This document shows, one piece after another, positions 23,752 through 32,130 of a DNA stretch of 64,000 nucleotides; the first letter of the stretch is position 1; each line of letters begins with the position of its first letter. Source of the DNA: Phenylobacterium sp. GTDB taxonomy: Bacteria; Pseudomonadota; Alphaproteobacteria; Caulobacterales; Caulobacteraceae. A program made the position numbers and the translations under genes. Below the pieces are notes generated by a model, which saw nothing but the letters and a program-made list of their open reading frames with translations, was not told the DNA's origin and made no database searches. Where the stretch lies: positions 1 through 64,000 of the forward strand of contig NZ_JAHBYD010000008.1 of NCBI RefSeq assembly GCF_019636135.1. Direction: 5' to 3'.

Positions 23752-24090
23752 TCAGATGCGCAGATCGAGGAAGCCGCCCGTCGCCCTGATCTCGGCGCGG
23801 GCCTGGTTGCCGGCCGCCAGGTCGCGGCGGGCGCCTTCGAAGTTGGCCGAGGCTTCCGCGCGGATGCGGTCCTGCGATCCCATGCGGAACAGCGCGAGCT
23901 GGTCCAGTCCGCGCTCCGCCATCACCTGTTCGGCCGTCTGCCGGCGGGCGACGTCGGCGTTCGAGGTCGGCGTCACCGGCTTCACCGCGGTGACGGGCAG
24001 GGCCAGCTCCGTGGGCGTGCGAACGGCCGGCGTCAGCGCATAGGCCGCGGTGCGGGGCGTTGCGCCGATATGGGACAGGCCAAGGCTCAT
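23752..24090 (-). CDS. Hypothetical protein
   Basis: A 112-residue protein, start ATG 24090 (GTG 24093 also possible). The N-terminal half is Thr/Pro/Val-rich and probably unstructured. The C-terminal half (about 50-112) is a charged helix (TAEQVMAERGLDQLALFRM...). No signal peptide or known motif. It lies 42 bases upstream of aroC on the same strand and may share its transcript. It is kept because its codon pattern is like that of its neighbours. Function unknown. Confidence 0.55.
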   Translation of the reverse strand: MSLGLSHIGATPRTAAYALTPAVRTPTELALPVTAVKPVTPTSNADVARRQTAEQVMAERGLDQLALFRMGSQDRIRAEASANFEGARRDLAAGNQARAEIRATGGFLDLRI

Positions 24091-24129
24091 CACGCGAACC
24101 CGCGCAACAGCCGGGCCAGAGGCTGACTA

Positions 24130-24343
24130 CACCTCCCCCACTGCGGTAGCAGTGGCGGGAAAGGGACCGCTCGCCGAGGCCGCAGGCCGTAGAGCGAGTG
24201 GTGGAGGGGGCGAGCCTCAGGCTCGGTGGACCGATTGGCGGAAGGGACCTCTGCGAATGCAGCTCGCCCCCTCCACCCTCCGCTCTTCGCTGCGCTCGGC
24301 GGACGGTCCCCTTCCCGCCGTCGCTGCCGCGACGGGGGAGGTG
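24130..24343. repeat. D-type palindromic repeat 2
   Basis: The arms acctcccccactgcgg... and ...gcgacgggggaggt, with inner pairs tggagggggcgag / ctcgccccctcca. There is no gene in the short loop. It lies between the hypothetical gene and the SDR gene, both on the minus strand. Confidence 0.75.
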
Positions 24344-24352
24344 AGGCGCGGC

Positions 24353-25288
24353 CTACGCCGGCTGCTTCTGCGCCGGCGTGTTGCCGGGCAGGGGGCCGCG
24401 GTTCAGGTCGAAGAACTTGGGCGCCATCTTCGGCACGGCCTCGTCCAGGATCGACTGCACCGTCCAGCCCTCGCCCTCGGGCTTGGTCACCGTCTCGACC
24501 GGCCGCGGCTGGCTGTAGAGGATGATGTTCTCGCCCGACGAGCCGAAGATCTGGCCGCTCACGTGGGCGGCGGCCGGCGCCACCATGGCCACCGAGAAGC
24601 GGGCCGGCTGGTCGGCGCGGATCTTCTCGGCCATCACCGCGCGGCGGGCCGCGGCGGCTTCGTCCTTGATCGGCACCGACTGGGTCATGCGGGTCCAGGC
24701 GACGGGCGCCAGGCAGTTGGAGCGCACGTTGTTGCGGGCGCCTTCCATGGCGATGATCCGCGAGAGGCCCGCGATGCCCATCTTGGCCGCGCCGTAGTTG
24801 GCCTGGCCGATGTTGCCGAACAGGCCCGACGTCGACGTGAAGAACATGTAGGCGCCGTCCTGCTGCTCGCGGAACAGCTCGATGGTGGCGCGCGCCACGT
24901 TGAAGCTGCCGCGCATGTGGACGTTGATGACGGCGTCCCACTCGGCCTCGGACATCTTGTGGAACATCACGTCGCGCAGGATGCCGGCCGGATTGATCAC
25001 CGCGTGCAGGCCGCCGAATTCCTTCTTGGCCAGTTCGACCATGCCGTAGACGGCGTCGAGGTCGGTGACGCTGTCGGAGTTGGAGACGGCCTTGCCGCCG
25101 GCGGCGCGGATCTCGGCGGCGACCGCCTCGGCCGGGCCCGCGGAGCCTTCGTCCTCGCCCTTCAGGCCGCCGCCCAGGTCGTTGACCACCACCATGGCGC
25201 CTTCCTGCGCCGCGATCAGGGCGCAGTCGCGCCCGATGCCGTTGCCGCCGCCCGTGACCAGCACCACGCGTCCGTCCAATGCGCCCAT
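24353..25288 (-). CDS. Short-chain dehydrogenase (3-hydroxyacyl-CoA type)
   Basis: A 311-residue SDR. The NAD(P)-binding motif is VTGGGNGIGRD, and the catalytic residues are Ser in FFTSTSGLFG and Tyr/Lys in ANYGAAKMG. The long form, with FGGLHAVINPAGILRD and a C-terminal extension to about 310 residues, is like the dehydrogenase domain of peroxisomal multifunctional enzyme 2, so a 3-hydroxyacyl-CoA or steroid substrate is plausible. The ATG at 25288 has GGAGGA upstream. It probably stands alone between a D repeat and the MFS gene. Confidence 0.85.
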   Translation of the reverse strand: MGALDGRVVLVTGGGNGIGRDCALIAAQEGAMVVVNDLGGGLKGEDEGSAGPAEAVAAEIRAAGGKAVSNSDSVTDLDAVYGMVELAKKEFGGLHAVINPAGILRDVMFHKMSEAEWDAVINVHMRGSFNVARATIELFREQQDGAYMFFTSTSGLFGNIGQANYGAAKMGIAGLSRIIAMEGARNNVRSNCLAPVAWTRMTQSVPIKDEAAAARRAVMAEKIRADQPARFSVAMVAPAAAHVSGQIFGSSGENIILYSQPRPVETVTKPEGEGWTVQSILDEAVPKMAPKFFDLNRGPLPGNTPAQKQPA

Positions 25289-25320
25289 GACCGAAATCCT
25301 CCGAAATGAATGGAAGACCT

Positions 25321-26586
25321 CTATTCGAGGCGGTCGGCCCGGCGCAAGTCGGGGAAGAGCTTGGCCCAGAGCCCGGTGACGATCACCGCGCCGACGCCCC
25401 CGAAGATCGCCGCGCCGATGGGTCCCAGCAGGCGCGCCACGACGCCGCTCTCGAACTCACCGAGCTCGTTGGAGGCCCCCACGAACACCGACGAGACCGA
25501 GGCGACGCGGCCGCGCATGTGGTCCGGGGTGACGAGCTGCACCAGGGTCTGGCGGACGAACACCGACAGCATGTCCGCCGCCCCCAGGATCGCCAGCGCG
25601 AAGACCGACACCCACACGGACCTGGAGAGCCCGAACACGATCGTGGCGACGCCGAAGGCGGCCACGGCCCAGAACATGATCGGTCCCGCGTGGCGCCGGA
25701 TCGGGTTTGCGGCGAGCCATAGCGCCACCACCGTCGCGCCGACCGCCGGCGCCGAGCGCAGCAGACCGAAGCCCTCGGGCCCGACGTGCAGGACGTCGCG
25801 CGCGAACACCGGCAGCAGCGCCGTGGCGCCGCCCAGCAACACCGCGAAGAGGTCGAGCGAGATCGCGCCGAACACGATCTTCTGGCGCCAGACGTAGGCC
25901 AGCCCTTCCTTGACGAGCTGCCAGCGCGACCCGGGCGTCACCTCGGGCCTGGTGTTGCCGCGGATCGAGAACACCAGGATGGCGGCGAGACCATAGAGGG
26001 CGAAGGTCGTGAAGTAGGCCGTCTCGGCCGAGTGGGCGACCAGCAGGCCCGCCGCAGCCGGCCCGGCGATCGAGGCGGACTGCCAGGCCAGCGAGTTCCA
26101 CGCGATCGCGCGCGGGAGCAGCTTGCGCGGCACCAGCATCGGGCCGAGCGCGGTGTTGGCCGGCGCGAAGAAGGCGCGGCTGGCGCCGAACACCGTCGCG
26201 ATCGCCAGCAGCAGCGCCGGCGTCGCCATGTGGTTCACCGTGGCCAGCGCGAGCGCCAGCACGCTGACGATCTCGCCGCTCAGGCAGAGCAGCAGCACCT
26301 TCCTGCGGTCGTAGCGGTCCGCCGCCTCGCCGGCGGGCAGCGTCAGCAGGAACACCGGGATGAAGGCCGCCAGCCCGATCATGCCGACCAGGAAGGCGCT
26401 CTCCTCGACCGACCGGGTCTGGCGGGCGAGCGCGTACATCTGCCAGCCCATCGCCACGCTCTGGATCTGGCTGGCGAAGCTGCCGGTCCAGCGCGTGCCC
26501 CAGAAAAAGAGGTAGTCGCGCTCCTTCAGGAGCGCTCGGGCGGACGGGACGATGTCGTCGTCGGAAGGCGCGGAGGTCTCGGGCAT
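25321..26586 (-). CDS. MFS transporter
   Basis: A 421-residue inner-membrane protein with about 12 hydrophobic segments. The loop 2-3 motif AADRYDRRKVLLL is the MFS signature. Overall it resembles the MFS_3/EntS-type exporters (FWGTRWTGSFASQIQSVAMGW start). Substrate unknown. ATG 26586 is chosen because the hydrophilic N-terminus then has the usual length. The downstream SDR starts 33 bases after its stop on the same strand, so co-transcription is possible. Confidence 0.88.
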   Translation of the reverse strand: MPETSAPSDDDIVPSARALLKERDYLFFWGTRWTGSFASQIQSVAMGWQMYALARQTRSVEESAFLVGMIGLAAFIPVFLLTLPAGEAADRYDRRKVLLLCLSGEIVSVLALALATVNHMATPALLLAIATVFGASRAFFAPANTALGPMLVPRKLLPRAIAWNSLAWQSASIAGPAAAGLLVAHSAETAYFTTFALYGLAAILVFSIRGNTRPEVTPGSRWQLVKEGLAYVWRQKIVFGAISLDLFAVLLGGATALLPVFARDVLHVGPEGFGLLRSAPAVGATVVALWLAANPIRRHAGPIMFWAVAAFGVATIVFGLSRSVWVSVFALAILGAADMLSVFVRQTLVQLVTPDHMRGRVASVSSVFVGASNELGEFESGVVARLLGPIGAAIFGGVGAVIVTGLWAKLFPDLRRADRLE

Positions 26587-26785
26587 CGGGCGCGGCGACC
26601 CTGCCTTGCGCCGCCCTTCGTCGCAATCCCGTTGACGCACGCGGCCGCTCGCCCTATCTGCGCCGTCCTTGTCCACGGCCCGGAGGGCCCTGCAGATGCG
26701 ACGACGTCCGCTGGCCTGACACGCCACCCGATCCCGCCCGGCGGAAGCCCCGCCGCGACGTCGTCCTCCGCATCCGAGACAAGCC

Positions 26786-27304
26786 ATGTCCTCCGAGCCC
26801 ATCTCTCCCGGCTCCGGCCGGCCCGCGCCGGCGCTCACCTTCGCCAGCGAGACCCCCGCCCATGCCGCCGGGATCGAGGCGCTGCTGGACCGCGCCTTCG
26901 GCCCGGGCCGCTTCGCCAAGTCGTCCGAGCGGGTCCGCGAGTTCGCCGACTTCGCGCCCGAGATGTCGTTCTGCGCGCTCGAGAACGGCCGCGTGATCGG
27001 CACGGTGCGCATGTGGCGCGCCGCCGTGGGCGACCAGCCGGTGGCCTTCTTCGGCCCCATCGCCGTGGAGGAGGGCGACCGTCGCCACGGCCTGGGCATG
27101 GCGCTCGTCGAGCGCGCCTGCGCCGCCGCCGAGGCCGCGGGCGAGGCCGCCGTCGTCCTGGTCGGCGACGTCCCCTACTTCGGCCGCGCCGGCTTCGCGG
27201 TGGCGCCGGACGTGGTGATGCCGGGCCCGGTCGACCCCGGCCGCGTCCTCTCGCTCAGCTTCGCCGACGTCGAACTCAGGGGCGCAGTCTGTCCGCGAGC
27301 TTGA
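26786..27304 (+). CDS. GNAT N-acetyltransferase (YhbS-like)
   Basis: A 172-residue GNAT. The acetyl-CoA-binding region reads FFGPIAVEEGDRRHGLGMAL, with the R-x-x-G-x-G/A signature in modified form (RRHGLG). VLVGDVPYFGRAGFAVAPD is typical of the YhbS group (COG3153). The substrate is unknown. It is read divergently from the MFS gene across a 199-base spacer that must contain both promoters. It is 31 bases upstream of the DUF1285 gene. Confidence 0.85.
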   Translation: MSSEPISPGSGRPAPALTFASETPAHAAGIEALLDRAFGPGRFAKSSERVREFADFAPEMSFCALENGRVIGTVRMWRAAVGDQPVAFFGPIAVEEGDRRHGLGMALVERACAAAEAAGEAAVVLVGDVPYFGRAGFAVAPDVVMPGPVDPGRVLSLSFADVELRGAVCPRA

Positions 27305-27335
27305 GGCGACTCCTTCCGGCGCCTACCTTCGCCGG

Positions 27336-27917
27336 GTGACCATCGCCGGACCCTCCGATCTCGAAGGCCTCGCCCGGGCGGCCCAGGACGCCGGGAAGGC
27401 GCAGGCGCCGGGGCGCGGCCTGCCGCCCGTGCATCTCTGGAATCCCGCCCACTCAGGCGAGATCGACATCGTCATCAGGACCGACGGCCGCTGGGTCCAC
27501 GAGGGCGCGGTGATCTCCCGCGAGGCGCTGGTGCGGCTCTTCTCGACGGTCCTGCGCAAGGACCCCGACGGCTTCCATCTGGTGACGCCGGTCGAGAAGC
27601 TGCGGATCACCGTCGAGGACGCCCCGTTCGTGGCGGTCCGGGTCGATCGTGAAGGCGAGACGGGGGGCGAGACGCTGACGTTCCTCACCAACGTCGGCGA
27701 CGCGGTCGTGGCCGGCCCCGACCACGCCATCCGCGTCGAGACCGCGGAGGATGGCGAACCGCGGCCCTACCTGCACGTCCGCCGCGGCCTGGAGGCCCTG
27801 ATCGCCCGGCCGGTCTTCTACGAACTGGTCGAAATGGCCGAGGCGCGCGACACGCCGGACGGCCGCAGGCTGGGCGTCGGCTCGGGCGGCGCCTGGTTCG
27901 CACTGGGGCCGGCATGA
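27336..27917 (+). CDS. DUF1285 protein
   Basis: A 193-residue protein starting at GTG 27336. PPVHLWNPAHSGEIDIVI, RDGRWVHEGAVISREALVRLF-like and YLHVRRGLEALIARPVFYEL match the DUF1285 family of two small beta domains. No catalytic motif is known. Its stop overlaps the NUDIX gene start (ATGA), and the order DUF1285-NUDIX-CCA transferase recurs in alphaproteobacteria, suggesting a shared role in nucleotide or RNA metabolism. That role is inferred. Confidence 0.85.
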   Translation: MTIAGPSDLEGLARAAQDAGKAQAPGRGLPPVHLWNPAHSGEIDIVIRTDGRWVHEGAVISREALVRLFSTVLRKDPDGFHLVTPVEKLRITVEDAPFVAVRVDREGETGGETLTFLTNVGDAVVAGPDHAIRVETAEDGEPRPYLHVRRGLEALIARPVFYELVEMAEARDTPDGRRLGVGSGGAWFALGPA

Positions 27918-28564
27918 ACGCCCGCGCCCCGGTCCAGGAACTGGCCGACTGGATCGCCGGGCATCTCGACCCGCTGTACGACGAGGTCGTCCCCGGCGGC
28001 CCGCGGCGCTCGGACTTCGACCTCGCGCCCGGCGGCTGGTCCGACATGGGGACCGAGGACCTGAAGCCCGCCGCCGTCCTGATCGGCCTGGTCCAGCGCG
28101 AGGCCGGCGTGAACGTGCTCCTCACCCGCCGCGCCGACACGCTGCGCCGCCATACCGGGCAGGTCGCCCTGCCCGGCGGCCGGCGCGACCCCGGCGAGAC
28201 CGCGCTCCAGACGGCGCTGCGCGAGGCGCATGAGGAGGTGGGCCTGGAGCCGCGGTTCGTGGCGCCCATCGGCCTGTCGACGCCCTACCAGACGGGCACC
28301 GGCTACCTGGTCACCCCGGTGGTGGGCCTGGTCCGGCCCGGCTTCACGCTCACCGCCAACCCCGCCGAGGTGGCCCACATCTTCGAGACCCCCTTCGCCT
28401 ACCTCATGGACATGGCCAACTACGAGCAGCACGAGCGCGAACTGCCCACCGGCGAGAAGCGCCGCTTCTATGCGACCACCCACGAGGAGCAGTACATCTG
28501 GGGCGCCACCGCCGGCATCCTGCGCGCTCTCTACGAACGCCTGTACGGCGCGGCCCTGGCCTAG
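27914..28564 (+). CDS. NUDIX hydrolase, CoA pyrophosphatase type
   Basis: A 216-residue hydrolase. The Nudix box is complete: GGRRDPGETALQTALREAHEEVGL begins with G and ends EEVG, spanning about residues 94-117 and providing the Mg2+ ligands. The upstream LLTRRADTLRRHTGQVALPG is the signature of the CoA pyrophosphatase (NudL/YeaB) group, which splits CoA into 4'-phosphopantetheine and 3',5'-ADP. The ATG overlaps the DUF1285 stop by four bases. Confidence 0.9.
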   Translation: MNARAPVQELADWIAGHLDPLYDEVVPGGPRRSDFDLAPGGWSDMGTEDLKPAAVLIGLVQREAGVNVLLTRRADTLRRHTGQVALPGGRRDPGETALQTALREAHEEVGLEPRFVAPIGLSTPYQTGTGYLVTPVVGLVRPGFTLTANPAEVAHIFETPFAYLMDMANYEQHERELPTGEKRRFYATTHEEQYIWGATAGILRALYERLYGAALA

Positions 28565-28579
28565 TAGGCGGGAAGCCAT

Positions 28580-29830
28580 ATGACCGACAGCCTCGGCCAA
28601 CGCCCCTGGATGACCGCGCCGGCCACGGCGGCGGTGTTCGACGCCCTGGAGGCCGAAGGCGGCCCCGACTGCGCCCGCTTCGTCGGCGGCTGCGTGCGCA
28701 ACGCCCTGGTCGGCCGCGCGATCGACGACATCGACATCGCCACCACGCTCCGCCCCGAGCGCGTCGCCGCGGCGCTGAAGGTCGCGCACATCCGCGCCGT
28801 CCCCACCGGCATCGAGCACGGGACGATCACGGCGGTGAACCGGAAGCTGCCGCACGAGATCACCACGCTGCGCCGCGACGTCTCCACCGACGGCCGCCGC
28901 GCGACGGTGGCCTTCACCGACGACTGGGCGGAAGACGCCCAGCGCCGGGACTTCACGCTGAACTCGCTCTACGCCCGGCGCGACGGGAGCATCTTCGACC
29001 CCACCGGCCAAGGCGTGGCCGACGCGCGCGCCGGGCGCATCGTCTTCGTGGGCGACCCCGAGCAGCGGCTGACCGAGGACCACCTCAGGAACCTCCGCTT
29101 CTTCCGCTTCCACGCCTGGTTCGGGAAGGGCGCGCCCGACGCCGCGGCGCTGGCCGCCTGCGCCCGGCTGAAGGATCAGGTCGACCACCTGGCCGCAGAG
29201 CGCATCTCCAAGGAACTGCTGAAGCTGCTGGCCGCCGACGACCCGCGCGACGCCGTGCGCCTGATGGCCGGGGCGGGCGTGCTGGAGGTGATCCTGAAGG
29301 CGCCGGCCAACCTCGCCCGCTTCGACGGCCTGGTGGGCGTCGAGACCGACCAGCTCTTCGACTGCGACCCTGTGCTGCGCCTCGCCGCCCTGCTGCCCGA
29401 CGACCAGGTCGCCGCGGGCCGGTTCGCGGGCCGCGTGCGCCTGTCCAACGACGACCGCGACCGCATCCTGGCCGCGCTTTCGCCGACGCCCGCGCTCAAG
29501 AGCTGGATGAGCCCGCGGGAGATCCGCCGCGCCGTCTACGCCTCGGGCCTGGAGGCTGTGCGCGACCGCGCCAAGCTGGCCTGGGCCGCCGCGCCCGGCA
29601 CGGCCGCGACCATGCAGTGGCGCGGCCTGATCGCGCTCGCCGAAAGCTGGAGCCCCCCCGCCTTCCCGATCACGGGCGCCGAGGTGATGAACGCCGGCGT
29701 GCCCAAGGGCCCGCTCGTCGGCCGCGTGCTGAAGGAGGTCGAGGACTGGTGGATCGACCACGACTTCATCGACGACAAGTTCTCCGCCATCGAGAAGCTC
29801 AAGGCCGTGGCCCAGGGGATGGCCTACTGA
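28580..29830 (+). CDS. cca: CCA tRNA nucleotidyltransferase
   Basis: A 416-residue class II nucleotidyltransferase. The N-terminal catalytic motifs are FVGGCVRNALVG and DDIDIAT, where the two Asp bind Mg2+. RRDFTLNSLYA and the flexible-loop region follow, then EDHLRNLRFFRFHAWFG of the neck. It adds or repairs the CCA end of tRNAs. The length and domain order match alphaproteobacterial CCA enzymes. It is the last gene of the DUF1285-NUDIX-CCA cluster, 15 bases after the NUDIX stop, and is followed by an A/R repeat complex. Confidence 0.9.
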   Translation: MTDSLGQRPWMTAPATAAVFDALEAEGGPDCARFVGGCVRNALVGRAIDDIDIATTLRPERVAAALKVAHIRAVPTGIEHGTITAVNRKLPHEITTLRRDVSTDGRRATVAFTDDWAEDAQRRDFTLNSLYARRDGSIFDPTGQGVADARAGRIVFVGDPEQRLTEDHLRNLRFFRFHAWFGKGAPDAAALAACARLKDQVDHLAAERISKELLKLLAADDPRDAVRLMAGAGVLEVILKAPANLARFDGLVGVETDQLFDCDPVLRLAALLPDDQVAAGRFAGRVRLSNDDRDRILAALSPTPALKSWMSPREIRRAVYASGLEAVRDRAKLAWAAAPGTAATMQWRGLIALAESWSPPAFPITGAEVMNAGVPKGPLVGRVLKEVEDWWIDHDFIDDKFSAIEKLKAVAQGMAY

Positions 29831-29844
29831 CCTCACTTCAAGCT

Positions 29845-30149
29845 CGTCATCCCCCGGCTTGTCCGGGGCAATCGCATATGGCTTGTGGGCGGCTTGTCCG
29901 CCCGATTCATGAACCGCAGAGATCGCGGAGATACGCAGAGAGGGTCGTGGATCCACGGGAATCCTCCGCGTATCTCCGCGATCTCTGCGGTTTGACTGAC
30001 GGCCTTTCGGCCGCCCGCATCCATATGCGATTGCCCTGCCGGCTTGTCCGGGGGACCACATTGGGCTGTGGGGTCTTGTGAGGGGCGCGGCCGTGGGTCA
30101 TCTCGGACTCACAGCCCAGTGGGTGGCCCGGACAAGCCGGGCCATGACG
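29845..30149. repeat. A-type palindrome 2, interrupted by an R element
   Basis: An A element whose left hairpin is split. ccggcttgtccgggg stands at 29854-29868 and again at 30039-30053, with R copy 2 between them. The rest is intact: cattgggctgtg, loop, actcacagcccagtggg, ending gccgggccatgacg. It fills almost all of the 333-base gap before the glutamine amidotransferase gene. Confidence 0.75.
29867..30038 (-). repeat. R element copy 2
   Basis: About 172 bp in the opposite orientation to copies 1, 3 and 4. The ends are ggcaatcgcatatgg and ccatatgcgattgccctg. The internal stem is aaccgcagagatcgcggaga / tctccgcgatctctgcggtt. It is nested in the left hairpin of A element 2, with a 15-bp direct repeat on both sides. 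Confidence 0.78.
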
Positions 30150-30163
30150 TTCAGGTTAGGCGC

Positions 30164-30859
30164 ATGAAGATCGGCATCCTCAAGACCGGCCGTCCGCCCA
30201 GGCCGACGATCGCGCGGTTCGGGACCTACCCCGACATGTTCATGAACCTGCTCGGCCCCGACGCCTACGACTGGGTGACCTATGCCGCCGACGAGGGCGA
30301 GTATCCGGCCGCGCCCGAGGCCTGCGACGCCTACATCGTCACCGGCTCGGCGGCCGGGGTCTACGACGACGACCCCTGGATCGGCCAGCTCATGGACTTC
30401 CTGCGCGCCGCCAAGGGGCGGGCCAAGCTGGTCGGCGTCTGCTTCGGTCATCAGGCCATGGCGCAGGCCTTCGGCGGCGAGGTGGTCAAGTCGCCAAAGG
30501 GCTGGGGCATCGGCGAGCACGCCTACGACGTCGTCTCCAACGAGCCCTGGATGGACGGCGCCCCCGCCATCCGCCTGCCGGCCTCGCACCAGGACCAGGT
30601 GGTCGCCGCCCCGCCGGGCGCCGAGGTCGTCGCACGGAGCGCCTTCACCCCCTTCGCCGGCCTGGCCTGGCGCGACCAGCCCGCCATCTCGATCCAGCCG
30701 CACCCGGAGTTCGACCCGGCCTACGCCGCCGCCCTCATCGAGGCGCGCCGCGGCAAGGTCTACCCCGACGCCCAGGCCGACGCCGCCCTCGCCAGCTTCG
30801 GCCGCCTCGACGACCGCGCCCGCGTCGGCGGCTGGATCGGCGCCTTCCTGCGCGGCTAA
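30164..30859 (+). CDS. Class I glutamine amidotransferase-like protein
   Basis: A 231-residue protein. The nucleophile Cys is in LVGVCFGHQAMAQAFGG, and the His/Glu pair is in SIQPHPEFDP, so the triad is complete. This group (GMP synthase-like GATase1, COG0518) hydrolyses glutamine or a gamma-glutamyl compound; stand-alone members often act on gamma-glutamyl amines. Start ATG 30164 lies 15 bases after the A repeat end. Its stop overlaps the convergent vapC stop by four bases. Confidence 0.85.
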   Translation: MKIGILKTGRPPRPTIARFGTYPDMFMNLLGPDAYDWVTYAADEGEYPAAPEACDAYIVTGSAAGVYDDDPWIGQLMDFLRAAKGRAKLVGVCFGHQAMAQAFGGEVVKSPKGWGIGEHAYDVVSNEPWMDGAPAIRLPASHQDQVVAAPPGAEVVARSAFTPFAGLAWRDQPAISIQPHPEFDPAYAAALIEARRGKVYPDAQADAALASFGRLDDRARVGGWIGAFLRG

Positions 30860-31248
30860 TAGGGGTTGCGGATCTCGACCCCGGCGATCGTGGCGCCGTG
30901 CTGCAGGTCCTCGGTGTAGAGCACGTCGCACCCGGCCTGTTCGGCGGCGGCGATGATGGTGGCGTCGTAGATGTTCAACAGGTGACGTCGCGCGATCACG
31001 GTTGCGCGCATCTGCGTTTCCAAGGTCATGGCCTCGACGTGAAATCGGGCCGCGAAATTTTTCAGTATCGGCTCAAGCTCGTCCCAGGACAGGGAGAGCT
31101 TACCGCGGGCGACGCTGACGAACTCATTCAGCACCTGGACGCTGATCACGCCCCCCGCAGCCAAAACATCGATAGACCGAGTTGCTTTCTGCCGATCGCT
31201 GTCTGTCACATAGAGTAGAATGTTCGTGTCGAAGAACGCCCTACTCAT
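30856..31248 (-). CDS. vapC: PIN-domain toxin of a VapBC module
   Basis: A 130-residue PIN-domain ribonuclease. The acidic active-site residues are visible: D7 (FFDTN), E42 (VLNEF), D95 (NIYDATI) and D114 (YTEDL). VapC toxins cleave tRNA or rRNA in a Mg2+-dependent way and are neutralised by VapB. ATG 31248 overlaps the antitoxin stop by eight bases, so expression is coupled. Confidence 0.9.
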   Translation of the reverse strand: MSRAFFDTNILLYVTDSDRQKATRSIDVLAAGGVISVQVLNEFVSVARGKLSLSWDELEPILKNFAARFHVEAMTLETQMRATVIARRHLLNIYDATIIAAAEQAGCDVLYTEDLQHGATIAGVEIRNPY

Positions 31249-31483
31249 ATCCCGGACGGACCGCCTCGCTGCGCTTGAACTTGAACCCTGCGGGCAGTCG
31301 TCCTTCAAACTTTCCGCGCAGCATTTCAAGCCACTCGCGGGTGGTCAGAGCCTTTGACGCCTCCATCCACCCCTCAGTCGTCATTTCAAACTCGAGTTCG
31401 TCGCCTTCAGAAAGGCCGAGAGCCTCCACCATCTCCTTGGGGAGGCGGACGGCCAGGCTGTTGCCCCACTTCGCGACCTTCAT
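31241..31483 (-). CDS. vapB: AbrB/MazE-type antitoxin of a VapBC module
   Basis: An 80-residue protein. The N-terminal SpoVT/AbrB swapped-hairpin domain is MKVAKWGNSLAVRLPKEMVE followed by LGLSEGDELEF. The C-terminal tail (FKRSEAVRPGYE) should bind the toxin. It binds DNA as a dimer and probably represses its own promoter through the palindrome at 31493-31521. It is the first gene of the pair. Confidence 0.9.
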   Translation of the reverse strand: MKVAKWGNSLAVRLPKEMVEALGLSEGDELEFEMTTEGWMEASKALTTREWLEMLRGKFEGRLPAGFKFKRSEAVRPGYE

Positions 31484-31492
31484 GGCGACCTC

Positions 31493-31521
31493 ATGATAAA
31501 CATTGGGGCCATGTATATCAT
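31493..31521. promoter_or_regulatory. Likely vapBC operator
   Basis: ATGATAAACAT and ATGTATATCAT form an 11-bp inverted repeat with one mismatch and a 7-base spacer. It starts nine bases upstream of the vapB ATG, where AbrB-type antitoxins usually bind. It also separates vapBC from the end of the upstream GNAT gene. Confidence 0.7.
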
Positions 31522-31530
31522 GGCGAGCGC

Positions 31531-32130
31531 TCAGGCCCCAAACACCATCCAGCACACGGTCTTCGGCGGGATGTCGTCCAGCCGGCGCCAGCCGTACCGT
31601 TCGTAGAACCGCTGCGCCCGCACGTTCGGGGGCTGGCAGCCCAGGTGGGCGCGGCCGCCGATGGCCTCCAGCCAGGTGTCCATCAAGCGTCTGCCGACGC
31701 CTGCGCCCTGCAGGCGCGGCAGGAGGTCGATGTGCAGGTGGGCGGGAGCCAGATCGACCACGGCCTGCGGGTTCGTCGGCGGGTGGTGGATGTAGTAGGC
31801 GTCCCACTGCTCGCGGGTGCGCCCGCGCAGCGGTACATCGGCGGTGTCGGCATAGCGTCCGCGCAGGCGCGGCCACCACTCGGCCTCCAGCCGCGCCTCG
31901 AAGGCCCGCGTGTCGGCCGTGCCCAGGATGTAGCCGGCGACGCCCTCGTCGTCCTCGGCCACGAAGGCGTGCTGCGGTTCCAGCAGGGCGTAGGGCGCGG
32001 CGAAGATCTCGCCGATGATCCGGTGGTCCTCGTAGAGGTGCGTGCCATCGGCCCCGTTGTCGCCGGTCTTCAGGCAGATGTCGTAGAGCGCCGGCAGGTC
32101 GCCCGGCCGGTAGGGGCGCACCTCGACCAT
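31531..32130 (-). CDS. GNAT N-acetyltransferase
   Basis: A 199-residue GNAT. VEVRPYRPGDLPALYDIC begins the fold, and the acetyl-CoA motif is LLPRLQGAGVGRRLMDTW. HLGCQPPNVRAQRFYERYGW is the usual C-terminal strand-helix. The long form with DGTHLYEDHRIIGEIFAAPY resembles the acetyltransferase domain attached to bacterial O-GlcNAcase-like enzymes. Its start overlaps the chbG stop by one base (TGATG). It is the last gene of trmL-hemF-chbG-GNAT. Confidence 0.85.
   Translation of the reverse strand: MVEVRPYRPGDLPALYDICLKTGDNGADGTHLYEDHRIIGEIFAAPYALLEPQHAFVAEDDEGVAGYILGTADTRAFEARLEAEWWPRLRGRYADTADVPLRGRTREQWDAYYIHHPPTNPQAVVDLAPAHLHIDLLPRLQGAGVGRRLMDTWLEAIGGRAHLGCQPPNVRAQRFYERYGWRRLDDIPPKTVCWMVFGA

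Noticed and set aside
27818..30061. Very long open frame (747 codons) on the minus strand opposite DUF1285, NUDIX and cca
   Set aside because: It is antisense to three well-supported genes, has low-complexity Gly/Arg/Ala/His composition and runs through two repeats. Long stop-free shadows are expected at this GC content. The same applies to the antisense frames at 6271-8610, 16938-19643 and 44986-47775.
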